DNA from: Hymenobacter sediminicola
Lineage (GTDB): Bacteria > Bacteroidota > Bacteroidia > Cytophagales > Hymenobacteraceae
Direction of reading: 5' to 3'
DNA length: 64,000 nt
Assembly (NCBI RefSeq): GCF_014250515.1
Contig: NZ_CP060202.1
Location: forward strand, 2,911,001-2,975,000
The notes beneath the pieces are model-generated. The model was not told the DNA's origin, did not search any database, and saw only the letters and a list, made by a program, of their open reading frames with translations. Shown here in pieces: positions 32,574-41,895 of the stretch. The translations under genes were made by a program, and so were the position numbers. Within the stretch, counting starts at the first letter, position 1. Each line of letters opens with the position of its first letter.

Positions 32574-32597
32574 CCTCTGGTTCTTCTGCGTTCTGCC

Positions 32598-34079
32598 ATG
32601 AGCTTTCTTGCCCGCCTGCGCCCCCAGAACCCCGACCAGCGCTTGTTTGTGGCGTTTGTGGGCCTGCTGCTGGTAAGCGGCACGGCGGCCCTCCTACTGC
32701 GGACGCAGCTGTGGTTGGCGCTACCGGTGGCCGTGCTAGGCGCGGTGGTGCTACTGGTAGACTGGCGCTGGGTGTACTATCTGCTGCTGGGCATGCTGGC
32801 CTTTTCAATTGAGATGCCGCTGCCCGGCGGGCTGAGCATGGACGTGCCCTCGGAACCACTGATGCTGGTGCTGCTGGGGTGCTTTGGAGTGAGTGTGCTG
32901 CTGGGCAACAGCGGCGTTTCGGCGCGCGTCTGGCGCCATCCGCTGGTGATATTTATTGGTCTGGCGCTACTGTGGTCAGTAGTATCGACGGCGTTTTCGG
33001 TGAGTACGCTCAAATCGGTGAAGTATCTGCTGGCCAAAACCTGGTACATCGTGCCCTTTGTGTTCGTGACGCTGGCCGTAGTGCGCAAGCCCTCCGATGT
33101 GTGGCGAATGATGGCCTTTTTCGCGGTCGGAGTCAGTGTTACGGTGCTGTACACCATGGCACGGCATGGCGGTAAAGGCTTCGGCTTCAACTCTATTAAC
33201 TGGGCTATTCAGCCGTTCTATCACAACCACGTGCTGTACGCCGCTACAGCTGCGCTGCTCGTGCCTTTTGCCTTGTATGCAGCCCGCGACGCCTCCTCAA
33301 AAGCAGCCCGGTGGCTGTGGTATCTGGTGCTGTTTATTGCCGTGAGCGGCGTAATGCTTTCCTACACCCGCGCCTCGGTACTTTCCCTGGTGGTGGCGGC
33401 GCTCTACTACGGTATTGTGCGGCTGCGGCTCACGCGCCTCACGCTGATGGCCGCCAGCCTCGCCGCTCTGGTTACAACAGCCTATTTCGTGCGCGAAAAC
33501 ACCTACATGCTCTACGCGCCGGAGTTTGAGAAAACAGTATTCAACAAAGGAAACTTCGAGAAGCACCTGGAAGCTACCTACAAGCTGCAGGATGTGTCGG
33601 GTATGGAGCGGGTGTACCGTTGGGTAGCCGCCGCCCACATGATAGCCGACAAGCCGCTGGTTGGCAGCGGCCCCGCGACATTCTACCCGGAGTACAAGCG
33701 CTACACGGTAAGGAGTTTCCGCACCTACGTGAGCGACAACGTAGAGAAATCCACGACCCACAACTACTTCCTGCTGCAGTTGGCCGAGCAAGGTGTGCCG
33801 GGCTTTTTGCTGTTCGTGGCACTGATTTTTACGGCGCTGCTGCTCGTGGAGCGGCTTTACCACAATGCCCGCACCGCCAGCCACCGGCGCATTGCCATTG
33901 CGGCCGGCCTCTCGCTGGTCATTACCATCTTCCACCTGCTGCTCAACGAGTTGGTTGAGGTAGATAAGATTGGCTCCATCTACTACGTTTCGCTGGCCCT
34001 GCTCATTCGAGTGCAGCTCTGGCAGCAGGATGCGGCTAATACGGAACAGGAGGCCGCGGCACCCCCGCTTCTACCCTAA
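32598..34079 (+). CDS. O-antigen ligase / polymerase family protein
   Basis: A 493-residue inner-membrane protein with about 11-12 membrane segments. The Wzy_C-type core lies around residues 230-420: VMLSYTRASVLSLVVAALYY, then a long outside loop with GMERVYRWVAAAHMIADKPL, VGSGPATFYPEYKRYTV and STTHNYFLLQLAEQGVPGFL, which carries the family's RxxxW and HNxxL motifs. It joins O-chains to lipid A or polymerises repeat units; sequence alone does not decide. Cotranscribed with the Wzz-like gene. Confidence 0.9.
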   Translation: MSFLARLRPQNPDQRLFVAFVGLLLVSGTAALLLRTQLWLALPVAVLGAVVLLVDWRWVYYLLLGMLAFSIEMPLPGGLSMDVPSEPLMLVLLGCFGVSVLLGNSGVSARVWRHPLVIFIGLALLWSVVSTAFSVSTLKSVKYLLAKTWYIVPFVFVTLAVVRKPSDVWRMMAFFAVGVSVTVLYTMARHGGKGFGFNSINWAIQPFYHNHVLYAATAALLVPFALYAARDASSKAARWLWYLVLFIAVSGVMLSYTRASVLSLVVAALYYGIVRLRLTRLTLMAASLAALVTTAYFVRENTYMLYAPEFEKTVFNKGNFEKHLEATYKLQDVSGMERVYRWVAAAHMIADKPLVGSGPATFYPEYKRYTVRSFRTYVSDNVEKSTTHNYFLLQLAEQGVPGFLLFVALIFTALLLVERLYHNARTASHRRIAIAAGLSLVITIFHLLLNELVEVDKIGSIYYVSLALLIRVQLWQQDAANTEQEAAAPPLLP

Positions 34080-34144
34080 TAACTCTGCTGCAACACCGGC
34101 CGAAAACCGGCGTGCGGTCTGTTCTTCATCAATCAGCGGATGCC

Positions 34145-35380
34145 TTACTTGAAGCGGCAGCTGAGGATAGTCACGTCGTCAGCAAACTGGTTGTCGTTGA
34201 TATTGAAGCTGCGGATGGCAGTCAGCAGTTCTTCGTGCAGGCGCTTGAGGGGCAGGTAACGGTTTTGGTCCAGAATGCGCAGGATGCCTTCCTCGCCAAA
34301 TTCTTCCTGCTCCGAATCGAATACTTCCGTTAGGCCATCAGTGTAGTTGAGCAGCAGCGCGCGGCCTTCAATGTGCACTTCCCCTACTTTCAGTAGCGGT
34401 AGCTCATCCATGACGCCCAGCATGATGCTGCCTTCTTTGAGGCGCCTCACCTCGCCCGAATCGAACACGAGCAGCGGGTCGTTGTGGCCGGCATTCACGT
34501 ATTGCAGGCGTCGTGTGGCCTTGTCGTAGATGCCAAAAAACACGGTAATGAACTTGTCGCCACCGGAGTTGCGGAAAATCAGGTTGTTGAGCTCCTGCGC
34601 AATAGTGGCCAGGTCTACCTGCTGGCGTAGCAGCGTGCGCAAGCCGGCCTGGAAGTTCGACATCAGCAGCGAGGCCGCCACGCCTTTACCCGATACGTCG
34701 GCCACGCAAAACAGGAAGCGGTTGGTATCAATATCTACCACATCGTAGTAGTCGCCGCCCACGGCGGTGTGAGGTACGTAGGACGCGGCCACAGCCACGT
34801 GCGCATCATTGGGCAGCTTGCGCGGAAACAGCATGGCCTGCACCTCCTGCGCAATTTCGATTTCCTTGCGCATGGCCGCAGCGGCGATACGCTGGCGGCC
34901 TAGGCGCCGGTTTTCGATAGCGCCAAGCAGAATATTACTCAGGGTTTCTAGAAACTTAGCCGCTTCGCCGCTGGCGTAGTCATCGTGCATATTGCCGATG
35001 AACACGTAGGCCATTACCTCGTCGTTGCGGACCACCGGAATCACCGTTTCAAGCAGTTCCCACTCGGGCCCCAGCGGCAGTTCCGCCACGGCGCACGCCG
35101 GGCCCATGCAGGTCCGCACTACGGCTTCTGGCAGGTCGATTCGGCGGAAATCAGGCAGGTTGGCCCCGAAGGAAACCACACATTGCCACTCCCCTTCCTC
35201 TTTCACATATAGCACCAGCCGCCGGATATTGAGCTGGCCGAGCAACGTGAAGTGAAAGATTTTGTACAGCGCCCCTTCGCCGTGGTCTTGGTTGATGGCC
35301 TGCGTAATTTCCAGCAGTGCCCCTAGCTCCCGGTCCTTGAGGAAGAGTCGTTTTTCAGGAGTGAGTGCGGAATGGGGCAT
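34145..35380 (-). CDS. GAF-domain SpoIIE/RsbU-type serine phosphatase
   Basis: A 411-residue soluble signalling protein. Residues about 20-170 form a GAF-like sensor (ALLEITQAINQDHGEGALYK, AYVFIGNMHDDYASGEAAKF). A helical linker (EIEIAQEVQAMLFPRKLP) leads to the PP2C/SpoIIE domain with GGDYYDVVDIDTNRFLFCVA, DVSGKGVAASLLMSNFQA and NAGHNDPLLVF plus NYTDGLTEV. Such phosphatases dephosphorylate anti-anti-sigma factors in partner switching. No partner (STAS protein or HPK kinase) is next to it, so the target is unknown. Confidence 0.93.
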   Translation of the reverse strand: MPHSALTPEKRLFLKDRELGALLEITQAINQDHGEGALYKIFHFTLLGQLNIRRLVLYVKEEGEWQCVVSFGANLPDFRRIDLPEAVVRTCMGPACAVAELPLGPEWELLETVIPVVRNDEVMAYVFIGNMHDDYASGEAAKFLETLSNILLGAIENRRLGRQRIAAAAMRKEIEIAQEVQAMLFPRKLPNDAHVAVAASYVPHTAVGGDYYDVVDIDTNRFLFCVADVSGKGVAASLLMSNFQAGLRTLLRQQVDLATIAQELNNLIFRNSGGDKFITVFFGIYDKATRRLQYVNAGHNDPLLVFDSGEVRRLKEGSIMLGVMDELPLLKVGEVHIEGRALLLNYTDGLTEVFDSEQEEFGEEGILRILDQNRYLPLKRLHEELLTAIRSFNINDNQFADDVTILSCRFK

Positions 35381-35458
35381 AATCGAGTTGGAAGAACGGT
35401 GTAAAAGTCGGGCTGAGCAATATGTGCTAATGAGTAGCTAATCTGGCGAATCAGGCAC

Positions 35459-36649
35459 TCAGCTACCCAGTGGCGTTTTGGGGTCGTAGGCGTCGCGCAG
35501 GCCATTGCCAAGCAGGTTGAAGCTAAGCACCAGCAGGCTGATAGCCAAGCCTGGCAGCAGAGTCAGCCACAGGCCGGCTTCGGTACCCAGCAGCTGAAAC
35601 CCTTCATTCACCATCAGGCCCCATGAAGGCGAGGGTGGCTGCACGCCCAGGCCCAAGAAGCTTAACCCGGCTTCGAGCAGAATAGCCGCCGCGAAGTTAC
35701 TGGTTGCAATGACGATGAGCGGACCGGTCATGTTGGGCAGCAGATGCCGGATGATGAGGCGGCTTTGCGGCAAACCCAGCACGCGGCCGGCTTCCACAAA
35801 GGTTTTCTCGCGCAGACTCAGCATCTGGCCGCGCACCACGCGGGCTACATCTACCCACATGGTAAGGCCCACAGCCACAAACGACGTCCAGACGCCTTTG
35901 CTGTCGAGGACCAGGGAAATGGCAATGACCAGCATAATGCCCGGAATGCTCCACACCACGGTCATCAGGCCCAGCAACAGGCTATCAACCCAGCCGCCCA
36001 CGTAGCCAGCCACGGCCCCAATGGCCATGCCCAGCACCACCGAAATCAACACGGCCACCAGTCCGATGCCCAGGCTCACGCGGGTGCCCAGCAGCAGCCG
36101 GCTCAGCTCGTCCCGCCCCGATTTGTCGGTACCCAGCCAGTAGGTGCGCTTCGTGATGCGCTCCTGCTCCACTATGCGGCGCAACTCGGCCGCCGGCCCG
36201 CTTCGGCCCGCTACCTGCGCCAGCGAATAGTGCCGGGGCGCATCGGCCAGGGCCGAATGGTTCTTATAGGGAGCTATGAAAACGGAGTCGCCCTGAATGC
36301 GGTAACCGCCAATGGGCACTTCCTGGTAGCGCGGCGCACGGCCGTAGAGCCAGGTGTGGAAGATGTTGTCGGAAGCGGCGCGGGCCGAGTCCGGCATGGG
36401 CATACGCAATACCGTGGCCTGAAAGCCGGGTGCTTCCTTCTGCAGCTGTACAAGGCTGTTGTTGGCGTTGGGCGAGTTGTCGGGCAGTACCCAATAGCCC
36501 AGCACCCCAATCAGAGCACACAGCACAATAAATCCCAGCCCGGCCATGGCAGGTCGGTTCTGGAGCAGGCGCTGGCGTACGTAGTAGCCCGGCGGCCGGG
36601 CGGCCGGCGCGCTGGCTACGGGAGCAGCAGAAACAACAGGCCCGGCCAC
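35459..36649 (-). CDS. OppC/DppC-type ABC transporter permease
   Basis: A 396-residue inner-membrane permease of the peptide/nickel class. The N-terminal OppC helix (RPAMAGLGFIVLCALIGVLG) is followed by a large periplasmic insert (about 60-170), then the permease domain with the GTDKSGRDELSRLLLGTRVS motif and the EAA coupling loop EAGRVLGLPQSRLIIRHLLP. GTG start at 36649. Partner permease, ATPase and binding protein are absent from the window, which is common in Bacteroidota. A tiny helix protein gene ends three bases before it. Confidence 0.9.
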   Translation of the reverse strand: MAGPVVSAAPVASAPAARPPGYYVRQRLLQNRPAMAGLGFIVLCALIGVLGYWVLPDNSPNANNSLVQLQKEAPGFQATVLRMPMPDSARAASDNIFHTWLYGRAPRYQEVPIGGYRIQGDSVFIAPYKNHSALADAPRHYSLAQVAGRSGPAAELRRIVEQERITKRTYWLGTDKSGRDELSRLLLGTRVSLGIGLVAVLISVVLGMAIGAVAGYVGGWVDSLLLGLMTVVWSIPGIMLVIAISLVLDSKGVWTSFVAVGLTMWVDVARVVRGQMLSLREKTFVEAGRVLGLPQSRLIIRHLLPNMTGPLIVIATSNFAAAILLEAGLSFLGLGVQPPSPSWGLMVNEGFQLLGTEAGLWLTLLPGLAISLLVLSFNLLGNGLRDAYDPKTPLGS

Positions 36650-36651
36650 GA

Positions 36652-36915
36652 CTAGCGGGTATTGTGCTGAAGCAGGCCTTCCTTGGAAGCCAGGAAAAAG
36701 CAGTCCTGGCTCAGAGCACCGAAGGAGCTTTCCTCGTAGGCCAGCTCGGTATCGGGGTCGGGCCAGAAGCTGCGGATGAGCCCCTGCTCCAGCAGACCGC
36801 GCAGGTGCTGGGTCAGCTCAGCGGCCGGCAGCCGGGTTTTCTGGCTCAGGTCGCGGAAGGAAGTGACGAAGTACAGCTCGTCGAGAATATCGAATTGGGG
36901 GTCAGTCACGGGCAA
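36652..36915 (-). CDS. Small winged-helix-like protein upstream of the permease
   Basis: An 87-residue acidic protein. Residues 5-50 (FDILDELYFVTSFRDLSQKT, LPAAELTQHLRGLLEQGLIR) fit a winged-helix pattern with a second helix and wing, but the recognition helix is weak. The C-terminal part (FGALSQDCFFLASKEGLLQH) has no known motif. It is coupled to the ABC permease gene (two-base gap), so the pair is likely one operon. Function unknown. Confidence 0.7.
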   Translation of the reverse strand: MPVTDPQFDILDELYFVTSFRDLSQKTRLPAAELTQHLRGLLEQGLIRSFWPDPDTELAYEESSFGALSQDCFFLASKEGLLQHNTR

Positions 36916-37100
36916 CGAAGCAAACGGCAGGAATAGTACCCAAAGGTAGCAGCCCGGCCGGTATCCGCCGATATGTGCCAGTACCCGTTTCGATTCATGG
37001 CCTCACTCAATTATAGTAGTGCCTTGTTTCTGGGGCGAATACAGCGCGTAACCTGATAAAGCAAAGCCGAAAAGCCCCTTTTCAACAGCTAGTAACGCAT

Positions 37101-37138
37101 AAAAAAGAGGACGCCAATTTGTACAGCGCCCTCTTTTC
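37101..37138 (-). terminator. Terminator of the PL1 pectate lyase gene
   Basis: Minus-strand stem GAGGGCGC / GCGTCCTC (one G-T pair) followed by TTTTTT, about 20 bases past the pectate lyase stop codon. Confidence 0.75.
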
Positions 37139-37157
37139 TCATCTTGCTGCCCGAGGG

Positions 37158-39152
37158 CTATTCCACCAGCAGCTTGCCCGAACAGGTTTCGTAGCCGGTT
37201 TCCAGTATGTAGTAGTACACGCCAGCGGGCAGCGTCGTATTCTGGTAAAGCAGTTGATGCGTACCAGCGGGCAGCAGCTTGCCACCGGGCAGCAGGTCGG
37301 CTACTTTTGCGCCGGTAGCGGAGTAAAGCGCAGCCTGCACGTGGCCGGCGCGGCGCAGCGTCACATCGAACGTAAAGGCCGATTTGCCGGGATTTGGGTA
37401 GACCTGCACCACGGCCGGCGCGCCGCGCGGGGTCTTCACGGGCAGCACGCCGGTGATGGTACCCACCGCACTGGCACAGTTGGCAGCCACCAAGCGCGTA
37501 CCTGAAACCTCCAGCCAGTCGATATCCGCGAAAGAAGCCGTCTGGGTGGTTTCCAGTCTGATTTCGTTGACGCCCGGTCCCAGTGTCACGTCCAGCGTGG
37601 TCAGCGCAAAAGTGGTGCTGTTAGAAGTGCGCGGGAACGGTACAGCTGGGTTTACTTCCGTGCCGTTAATGCTTAGCTTCGCCGTGAAAGCCGAAGAAGC
37701 ACTGCTGTTCACGTAGCGCCATTTAAGCTGATAGAGTCCTGCCGGCGCCACTTCTACTTTCCAGGTGATACCCCGCCCGCTGGAATTGGTCAGGTTGATA
37801 ACCGAGCCGTTGTCGGCGCCGCTGTTGGTGCTCACCACTCCATCGAAGCTGCACAGGCCCGTGGCCGGCAAAGCCGAGTCCTCGATGCGGACTAGACTAC
37901 CCGGTGCGCCCGGCGTGGTGCTTTGCGTGAAAGTGGCGGTGAGGGCGCGGCTGCGGCGCACCGGAAACGTGAGCGGGTTGGTGGTAGCCGTAGTGTCGCC
38001 GGACCAGCCCGCGAACTGCCAGCCGGAAGCCGGCGTGGCGGTCAGCGTCAGCAGCTGACCTTGGTTGTAGACGCCGCTGGCCGGGCTTACACTCCCCTGC
38101 CCAACTACCGCCGTACTCACCTGAAACGTGCCCGGGGCCAGCGTAGGGCCTACTATCCCGATGCCGGCATTGGCTAGCACCAGCGCCGGCACATCGGCGG
38201 CCGGGTTCAGCACGCTGGCATACGCATAAGGGATGGTGGCAGTGCAGACGGGCAGCACGCGCACGTCGGAGGCATACACGAATGGGCTGTTCACCAGCAC
38301 ATTTCCCGACACGTCTCCGAATCCGTCCTGGGCGCTGTAAGCCGTCACGTAAGGGTTGCGGGCGTTGTCGAAGTAGTTGTTCTCGATTTTCACGCAGGCC
38401 CCCATGCGCGGATTGATACAGGTAGAGGCAATGTCTTTGTAGTAGTTGTTGAACACGTGGCCGCTGCCGAAGCGAAACAGGGGCAGCCGGGAGTTGATGT
38501 TCTCGAAGCGGTTGTGGTGGTAGGTGATTTTACGGTCGAAGTTGTCGGTATCCGTGAAGCCCATCAGGCTGGCTTTCCAGGCGTCGTGGAGGTAGTTCCA
38601 GGAAAAGGTCAGATACTCGCAGTCGGATTTGGCGTCCAGCAGGCCGTCGTAGTCGTCCACGCCGGTGCCCTGGTACACATTGTACAGCTCGCAGTGGTCC
38701 ACCCACACGTGGCTGGCCGGCCCCTCGATGCTGATACAGTCGCCGTCGCCGAAAGAAGCCAGCACGTGGTGTACTTTCAGGTTCTGCAGAATGATATTGT
38801 TGGCCCGAAATACCTTAATGCCAATGCCATTGAACTCACCCAGTGTCGCGAAGCCGATGATGGAAATATCGTTTTTGTTCTTGACCTCAATCTTGTCGAG
38901 GCCCGGCGAATTGGCGGGCGTGATGGTGCCGTTGATGTAGATGGTAAGTGGCTGCGCGCCTTTGCTGTTGATGGCTGCCTGCAGGGCGGTACCGGTGTTC
39001 ACGGTAACAGAAGTGCCGCCCGCGCCGCCAGTAGTGCCCGTAGTAGTACCTGCGTAGCCAAACAGGCCAAAAGTGGCGCCGGGCGTCTGGGCGCGGCTGC
39101 CCGGCCCGGCCAGCAGCAGAGCCAGCAGGAGGAAGAGTAGTAGTTTATTCAT
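37158..39152 (-). CDS. Secreted PL1 pectate lyase with CBM35-like and T9SS sorting domains
   Basis: A 664-residue exported pectin-cleaving enzyme. Signal peptide MNKLLLFLLLALLLAGPGSR. The parallel beta-helix PL1 domain (about 40-330) has the Ca-site and lyase motifs DGLLDAKSDCEYLTFSWNYL, HDAWKASLMG and NSRLPLFRFGSGHVFNNYY. Then a repeat-type sandwich (WQFAGWSGDTTATTNPLTFP), a CBM35-like domain (about 420-560, GLYQLKWRYVN) and a C-terminal T9SS sorting domain (VQVYPNPGKSAFTFDV, end GKLLVE). It is far from the other pectin genes (59-64 kb) but in the same pathway. Confidence 0.93.
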   Translation of the reverse strand: MNKLLLFLLLALLLAGPGSRAQTPGATFGLFGYAGTTTGTTGGAGGTSVTVNTGTALQAAINSKGAQPLTIYINGTITPANSPGLDKIEVKNKNDISIIGFATLGEFNGIGIKVFRANNIILQNLKVHHVLASFGDGDCISIEGPASHVWVDHCELYNVYQGTGVDDYDGLLDAKSDCEYLTFSWNYLHDAWKASLMGFTDTDNFDRKITYHHNRFENINSRLPLFRFGSGHVFNNYYKDIASTCINPRMGACVKIENNYFDNARNPYVTAYSAQDGFGDVSGNVLVNSPFVYASDVRVLPVCTATIPYAYASVLNPAADVPALVLANAGIGIVGPTLAPGTFQVSTAVVGQGSVSPASGVYNQGQLLTLTATPASGWQFAGWSGDTTATTNPLTFPVRRSRALTATFTQSTTPGAPGSLVRIEDSALPATGLCSFDGVVSTNSGADNGSVINLTNSSGRGITWKVEVAPAGLYQLKWRYVNSSASSAFTAKLSINGTEVNPAVPFPRTSNSTTFALTTLDVTLGPGVNEIRLETTQTASFADIDWLEVSGTRLVAANCASAVGTITGVLPVKTPRGAPAVVQVYPNPGKSAFTFDVTLRRAGHVQAALYSATGAKVADLLPGGKLLPAGTHQLLYQNTTLPAGVYYYILETGYETCSGKLLVE

Positions 39153-39572
39153 GGGAATTTATGGGTAGTGGAAAGATTGAGAGCGGCTATAGATGCTTGT
39201 TCGGCTGGATTCCAACAAGTTGCTCCCGGCCCCACTCCTGCTTTCTGTCTCCCTGCCTGGCAACTCCCTGCTTTCTGTTGCGCGCAAGCACCTATCTATC
39301 AATAGTATCTCATTCCGGAGCGGAAAACGCCGGTTCACACGCCTTTCTTTGCGCAATCGATGCCGGGAACGTTGCCAAGTGGCAGGTCAGGTTGAAAGCC
39401 GTGCGAGCTGCTCAGCCCGTTGCTGCTTTTCCGCCCGGTGCCACGCGCTGGGCGAGGATGGAGTTGAGCTCAATTTTCACGTAATCAGCAGCTGACAGCT
39501 ACGGTAAAGCTGTAGCTTACTTCTCTCTTAAACCAGCCAAATTGGCGCATGTGGACTTGGCTGTTGCTGCTT
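39153..39572. other. Gap between pectate lyase and glycosyltransferase genes
   Basis: A 420-base non-coding stretch holding the upstream region of the pectate lyase gene. Short frames inside it have no recognisable content. No TAnnTTTG box was found on the relevant strand. A weak 6-bp inverted repeat AGCTAC/GTAGCT lies at 39497-39517. Confidence 0.4.
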
Positions 39573-40736
39573 CTACCGTACAGCGCGGCCTTTCCAGACG
39601 TAGCCGCCGCGCAGCCCGGCCAGGCCCACGGCCAGCGCATAGGGCGCATAGGCTAGCTGCAGCACCGGCACCCACCACAGCCAGCGCCGCCGCTCCAGAA
39701 AAGCCAGCACCGGACTCAGAAACCATACATCGGCGCCCAACTTGAGCAGCCAGGCTGTGGCCGCCCAGGGAGCCAGCGCCGGTAGCCACGGCAGGGCCAG
39801 CGCCCCGGCGGCTAGGGCTAAGTTGGCCAGCAGCACCAGTACCGCCAGCTGCTGCGAGGCTGAGTGCCGGTAGTGCCGCCACTTGCTGGCCCAGCGCACC
39901 CGCTGCCGCAACAGTGCCGCCAGCGTGGGCGGGCCGGCCGTGCGTACCAGCGCCGCCGGATGCTTCAAAAATCGGATGCTGCCCGGAAACGCCGCGTGCA
40001 GCTTGTGCATCAGAAACTCGTCGTCGCCGCTGGCCAGGTGCTCGTTGCCGGCGAAGCCTGCTACGGCCGCAAAAGCGTCGCGGCGGTAGGCTAGGTTGGC
40101 GCCGTTGCACATTGTGGGCAAGTCGGCGCCTATGCTGGCCGCGCCCGTACCCACCAGGCCGGCAAATTCCAGCCCGGAGAGGCTGTGCAGCAGTGTTTCG
40201 GGCCCCGTCAGCAGCACCGGGCCGCTCACGAAACGCACCTCCGGTCCGACTTCATCCTGCAGCGCGGCATAGCTAAGGAGCCAGTCGGGGTGCAGTCGGC
40301 AGTCGGCATCGGTGCAGACAATCCAGGGGGCGCGGGCCTGGGCCAGAGCGGCTTGCAGGGCAGCTTTCTTGCCGGTGTCGGCTCCCGGCACCTCGGCCAG
40401 TTGAATAACACGTAATGCAAACGGCACCTTGAATGCAGCGGCTACTGTGGCTGTGGCATCCGTGGAATGGTCATCGACAATCAGCACCTCAAACTGCTGC
40501 GCGGGTAAGGTTTGGCAGGCGAGGTCGGCCAGCAGCAGCGGCAGATTATCGGCTTCATTGCGGGCGGCTATAATTACCGAGAAGCGCAGCGGCTCACCCT
40601 GCGAGGCTGTACTACTTGCTGCAGTTGGTGGCAGCACAGGCACCGGCAGCCGGTCCCAGGCGCGGCGGAGCGCCAGCATCCGGGCCGCATACAGAGCCGG
40701 CGCGGCCAGCAGCAACATTCCCAGCCACGTGCTCAT
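39573..40736 (-). CDS. Family 2 glycosyltransferase
   Basis: A 387-residue membrane sugar transferase: N-terminal membrane helix (WLGMLLLAAPALYAARML), GT-A core with FSVIIAARNEADNLPLLLAD, VLIVDDHSTDATA, VCTDADCRLHPDWLL and the QRVRWASKW box, then C-terminal membrane helices. The stop of the upstream gene (40733) overlaps its start by four bases (ATGA), so they are translationally coupled. Substrate unknown. Confidence 0.9.
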   Translation of the reverse strand: MSTWLGMLLLAAPALYAARMLALRRAWDRLPVPVLPPTAASSTASQGEPLRFSVIIAARNEADNLPLLLADLACQTLPAQQFEVLIVDDHSTDATATVAAAFKVPFALRVIQLAEVPGADTGKKAALQAALAQARAPWIVCTDADCRLHPDWLLSYAALQDEVGPEVRFVSGPVLLTGPETLLHSLSGLEFAGLVGTGAASIGADLPTMCNGANLAYRRDAFAAVAGFAGNEHLASGDDEFLMHKLHAAFPGSIRFLKHPAALVRTAGPPTLAALLRQRVRWASKWRHYRHSASQQLAVLVLLANLALAAGALALPWLPALAPWAATAWLLKLGADVWFLSPVLAFLERRRWLWWVPVLQLAYAPYALAVGLAGLRGGYVWKGRAVR

Positions 40737-41803
40737 GCGGCCGGGTCCCGGGGGCTGGTTCCCGCCGACGTCGCGCTGGCAGAAGGATTATTGCGCTTGC
40801 GAAGCACTTTTAGCCGCAGCACAAATACCAGTCCGGCGGCGCTTGGCAGGGCAATGTTGAGAATCCAGAGGCTAAGGCTGGCACTGAGTACTGGCAGCGC
40901 CGGCTCGCCCAGCAGCCCAAACAGGTGCGTAGCCGACAGCTCGCGCACACCTACATCGGCCAAGGCATTGAGCGAGGGCACCAGTGACTTCAGCAGAAAC
41001 GTGGCCGCCACGGCCGCCGCGCCTGGCAGCAGCTGCGCCTGCGTTCCGTAAGCTTTCAGCAGCAGCCCAAACTGCGCGCAAAACACCACGTACCGCAGCC
41101 CCGAAAGCGCCAATACCGCATGAATGGCGTGGGCCGGATACGTAGGCATTACGGCCAAGAAGCGGCGGAACCGGCGCAACGGCCTGATGGCCGACAGCAC
41201 TGCCAGCAGCAGCCGTGAGCGGTACAGCGGCAGCAAAACCGCCGCGTTTATCAGCGCCACCGCTACTACCACGCCTAGCCTGGAGGCCGCGTAACCTTCC
41301 AGATAAAACGCCAGCAGAAAGTACAGCAGCCCGGCAGTGCCTGCCAGCACCGTCACGACGAGTTGGGCGTAGCGGCCCATAAACACCGCGCCCAGCGCAT
41401 CGAGGCGGCGGCTTTTCAGCTCGATGATGCGGCCGGCGTAATCGCCGACGCGGTTGGGCGTCACGAAGCCCAGCGTGAGGCCCACCAGCACCGCCCGAAA
41501 GCTGCGGCGGAACGACACGGGCTCCAGATGCCGGGCCAGCCGCCACCATTTCCAGGCCTCCACCCCCCAGTTTACGGGCACCAGCGCCAGCGCCAGCAAC
41601 ACCGGCCCGCGCCCGGCCCCCGTGAAAGTGGCCGCCAGCAGGCCACGCCAGGCCGCCGCCGTGGCCACATCGGCAAACACCGAATGGTAGAGCAGCCCCA
41701 GCGTGAGGGCCGTGATGAGCAGCTTGCCAGCCACCACCCACCCGCGCCGCCGCGAGGCGGCAACTTCCGGCTTTTGGACGTAGTTTTGTAGATGAGTGGA
41801 CAA
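40733..41803 (-). CDS. Lysylphosphatidylglycerol-synthase-TM-like membrane protein (UPF0104)
   Basis: A flippase-like inner-membrane protein with eight or so membrane helices (AGKLLITALTLGLLYHSVFA, RSFRAVLVGLTLGFVTPNRV) ending in a Lys/Arg-rich tail. The listed frame starts at 41890, but the leader is unlikely and a TTG at 41803 gives MSTHLQNYVQKPEV just before the first helix. Family members without the synthase domain move or anchor lipids or act with glycosyltransferases. It is divergent from ruvC. Confidence 0.82.
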   Translation of the reverse strand: MSTHLQNYVQKPEVAASRRRGWVVAGKLLITALTLGLLYHSVFADVATAAAWRGLLAATFTGAGRGPVLLALALVPVNWGVEAWKWWRLARHLEPVSFRRSFRAVLVGLTLGFVTPNRVGDYAGRIIELKSRRLDALGAVFMGRYAQLVVTVLAGTAGLLYFLLAFYLEGYAASRLGVVVAVALINAAVLLPLYRSRLLLAVLSAIRPLRRFRRFLAVMPTYPAHAIHAVLALSGLRYVVFCAQFGLLLKAYGTQAQLLPGAAAVAATFLLKSLVPSLNALADVGVRELSATHLFGLLGEPALPVLSASLSLWILNIALPSAAGLVFVLRLKVLRKRNNPSASATSAGTSPRDPAA

Positions 41804-41895
41804 GACGGCGGCAGGGTATTCGGTTGAATGCGGCAAGTTACCGACGAAAATCAACGACAGCTCTACCTCCTTCCCTTCTCCTCCCGCCACCGCGC

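Noticed and set aside
35744..36655. 303-codon plus-strand ORF opposite the ABC permease
   Set aside because: Antisense shadow; Gln/His-rich, low complexity.
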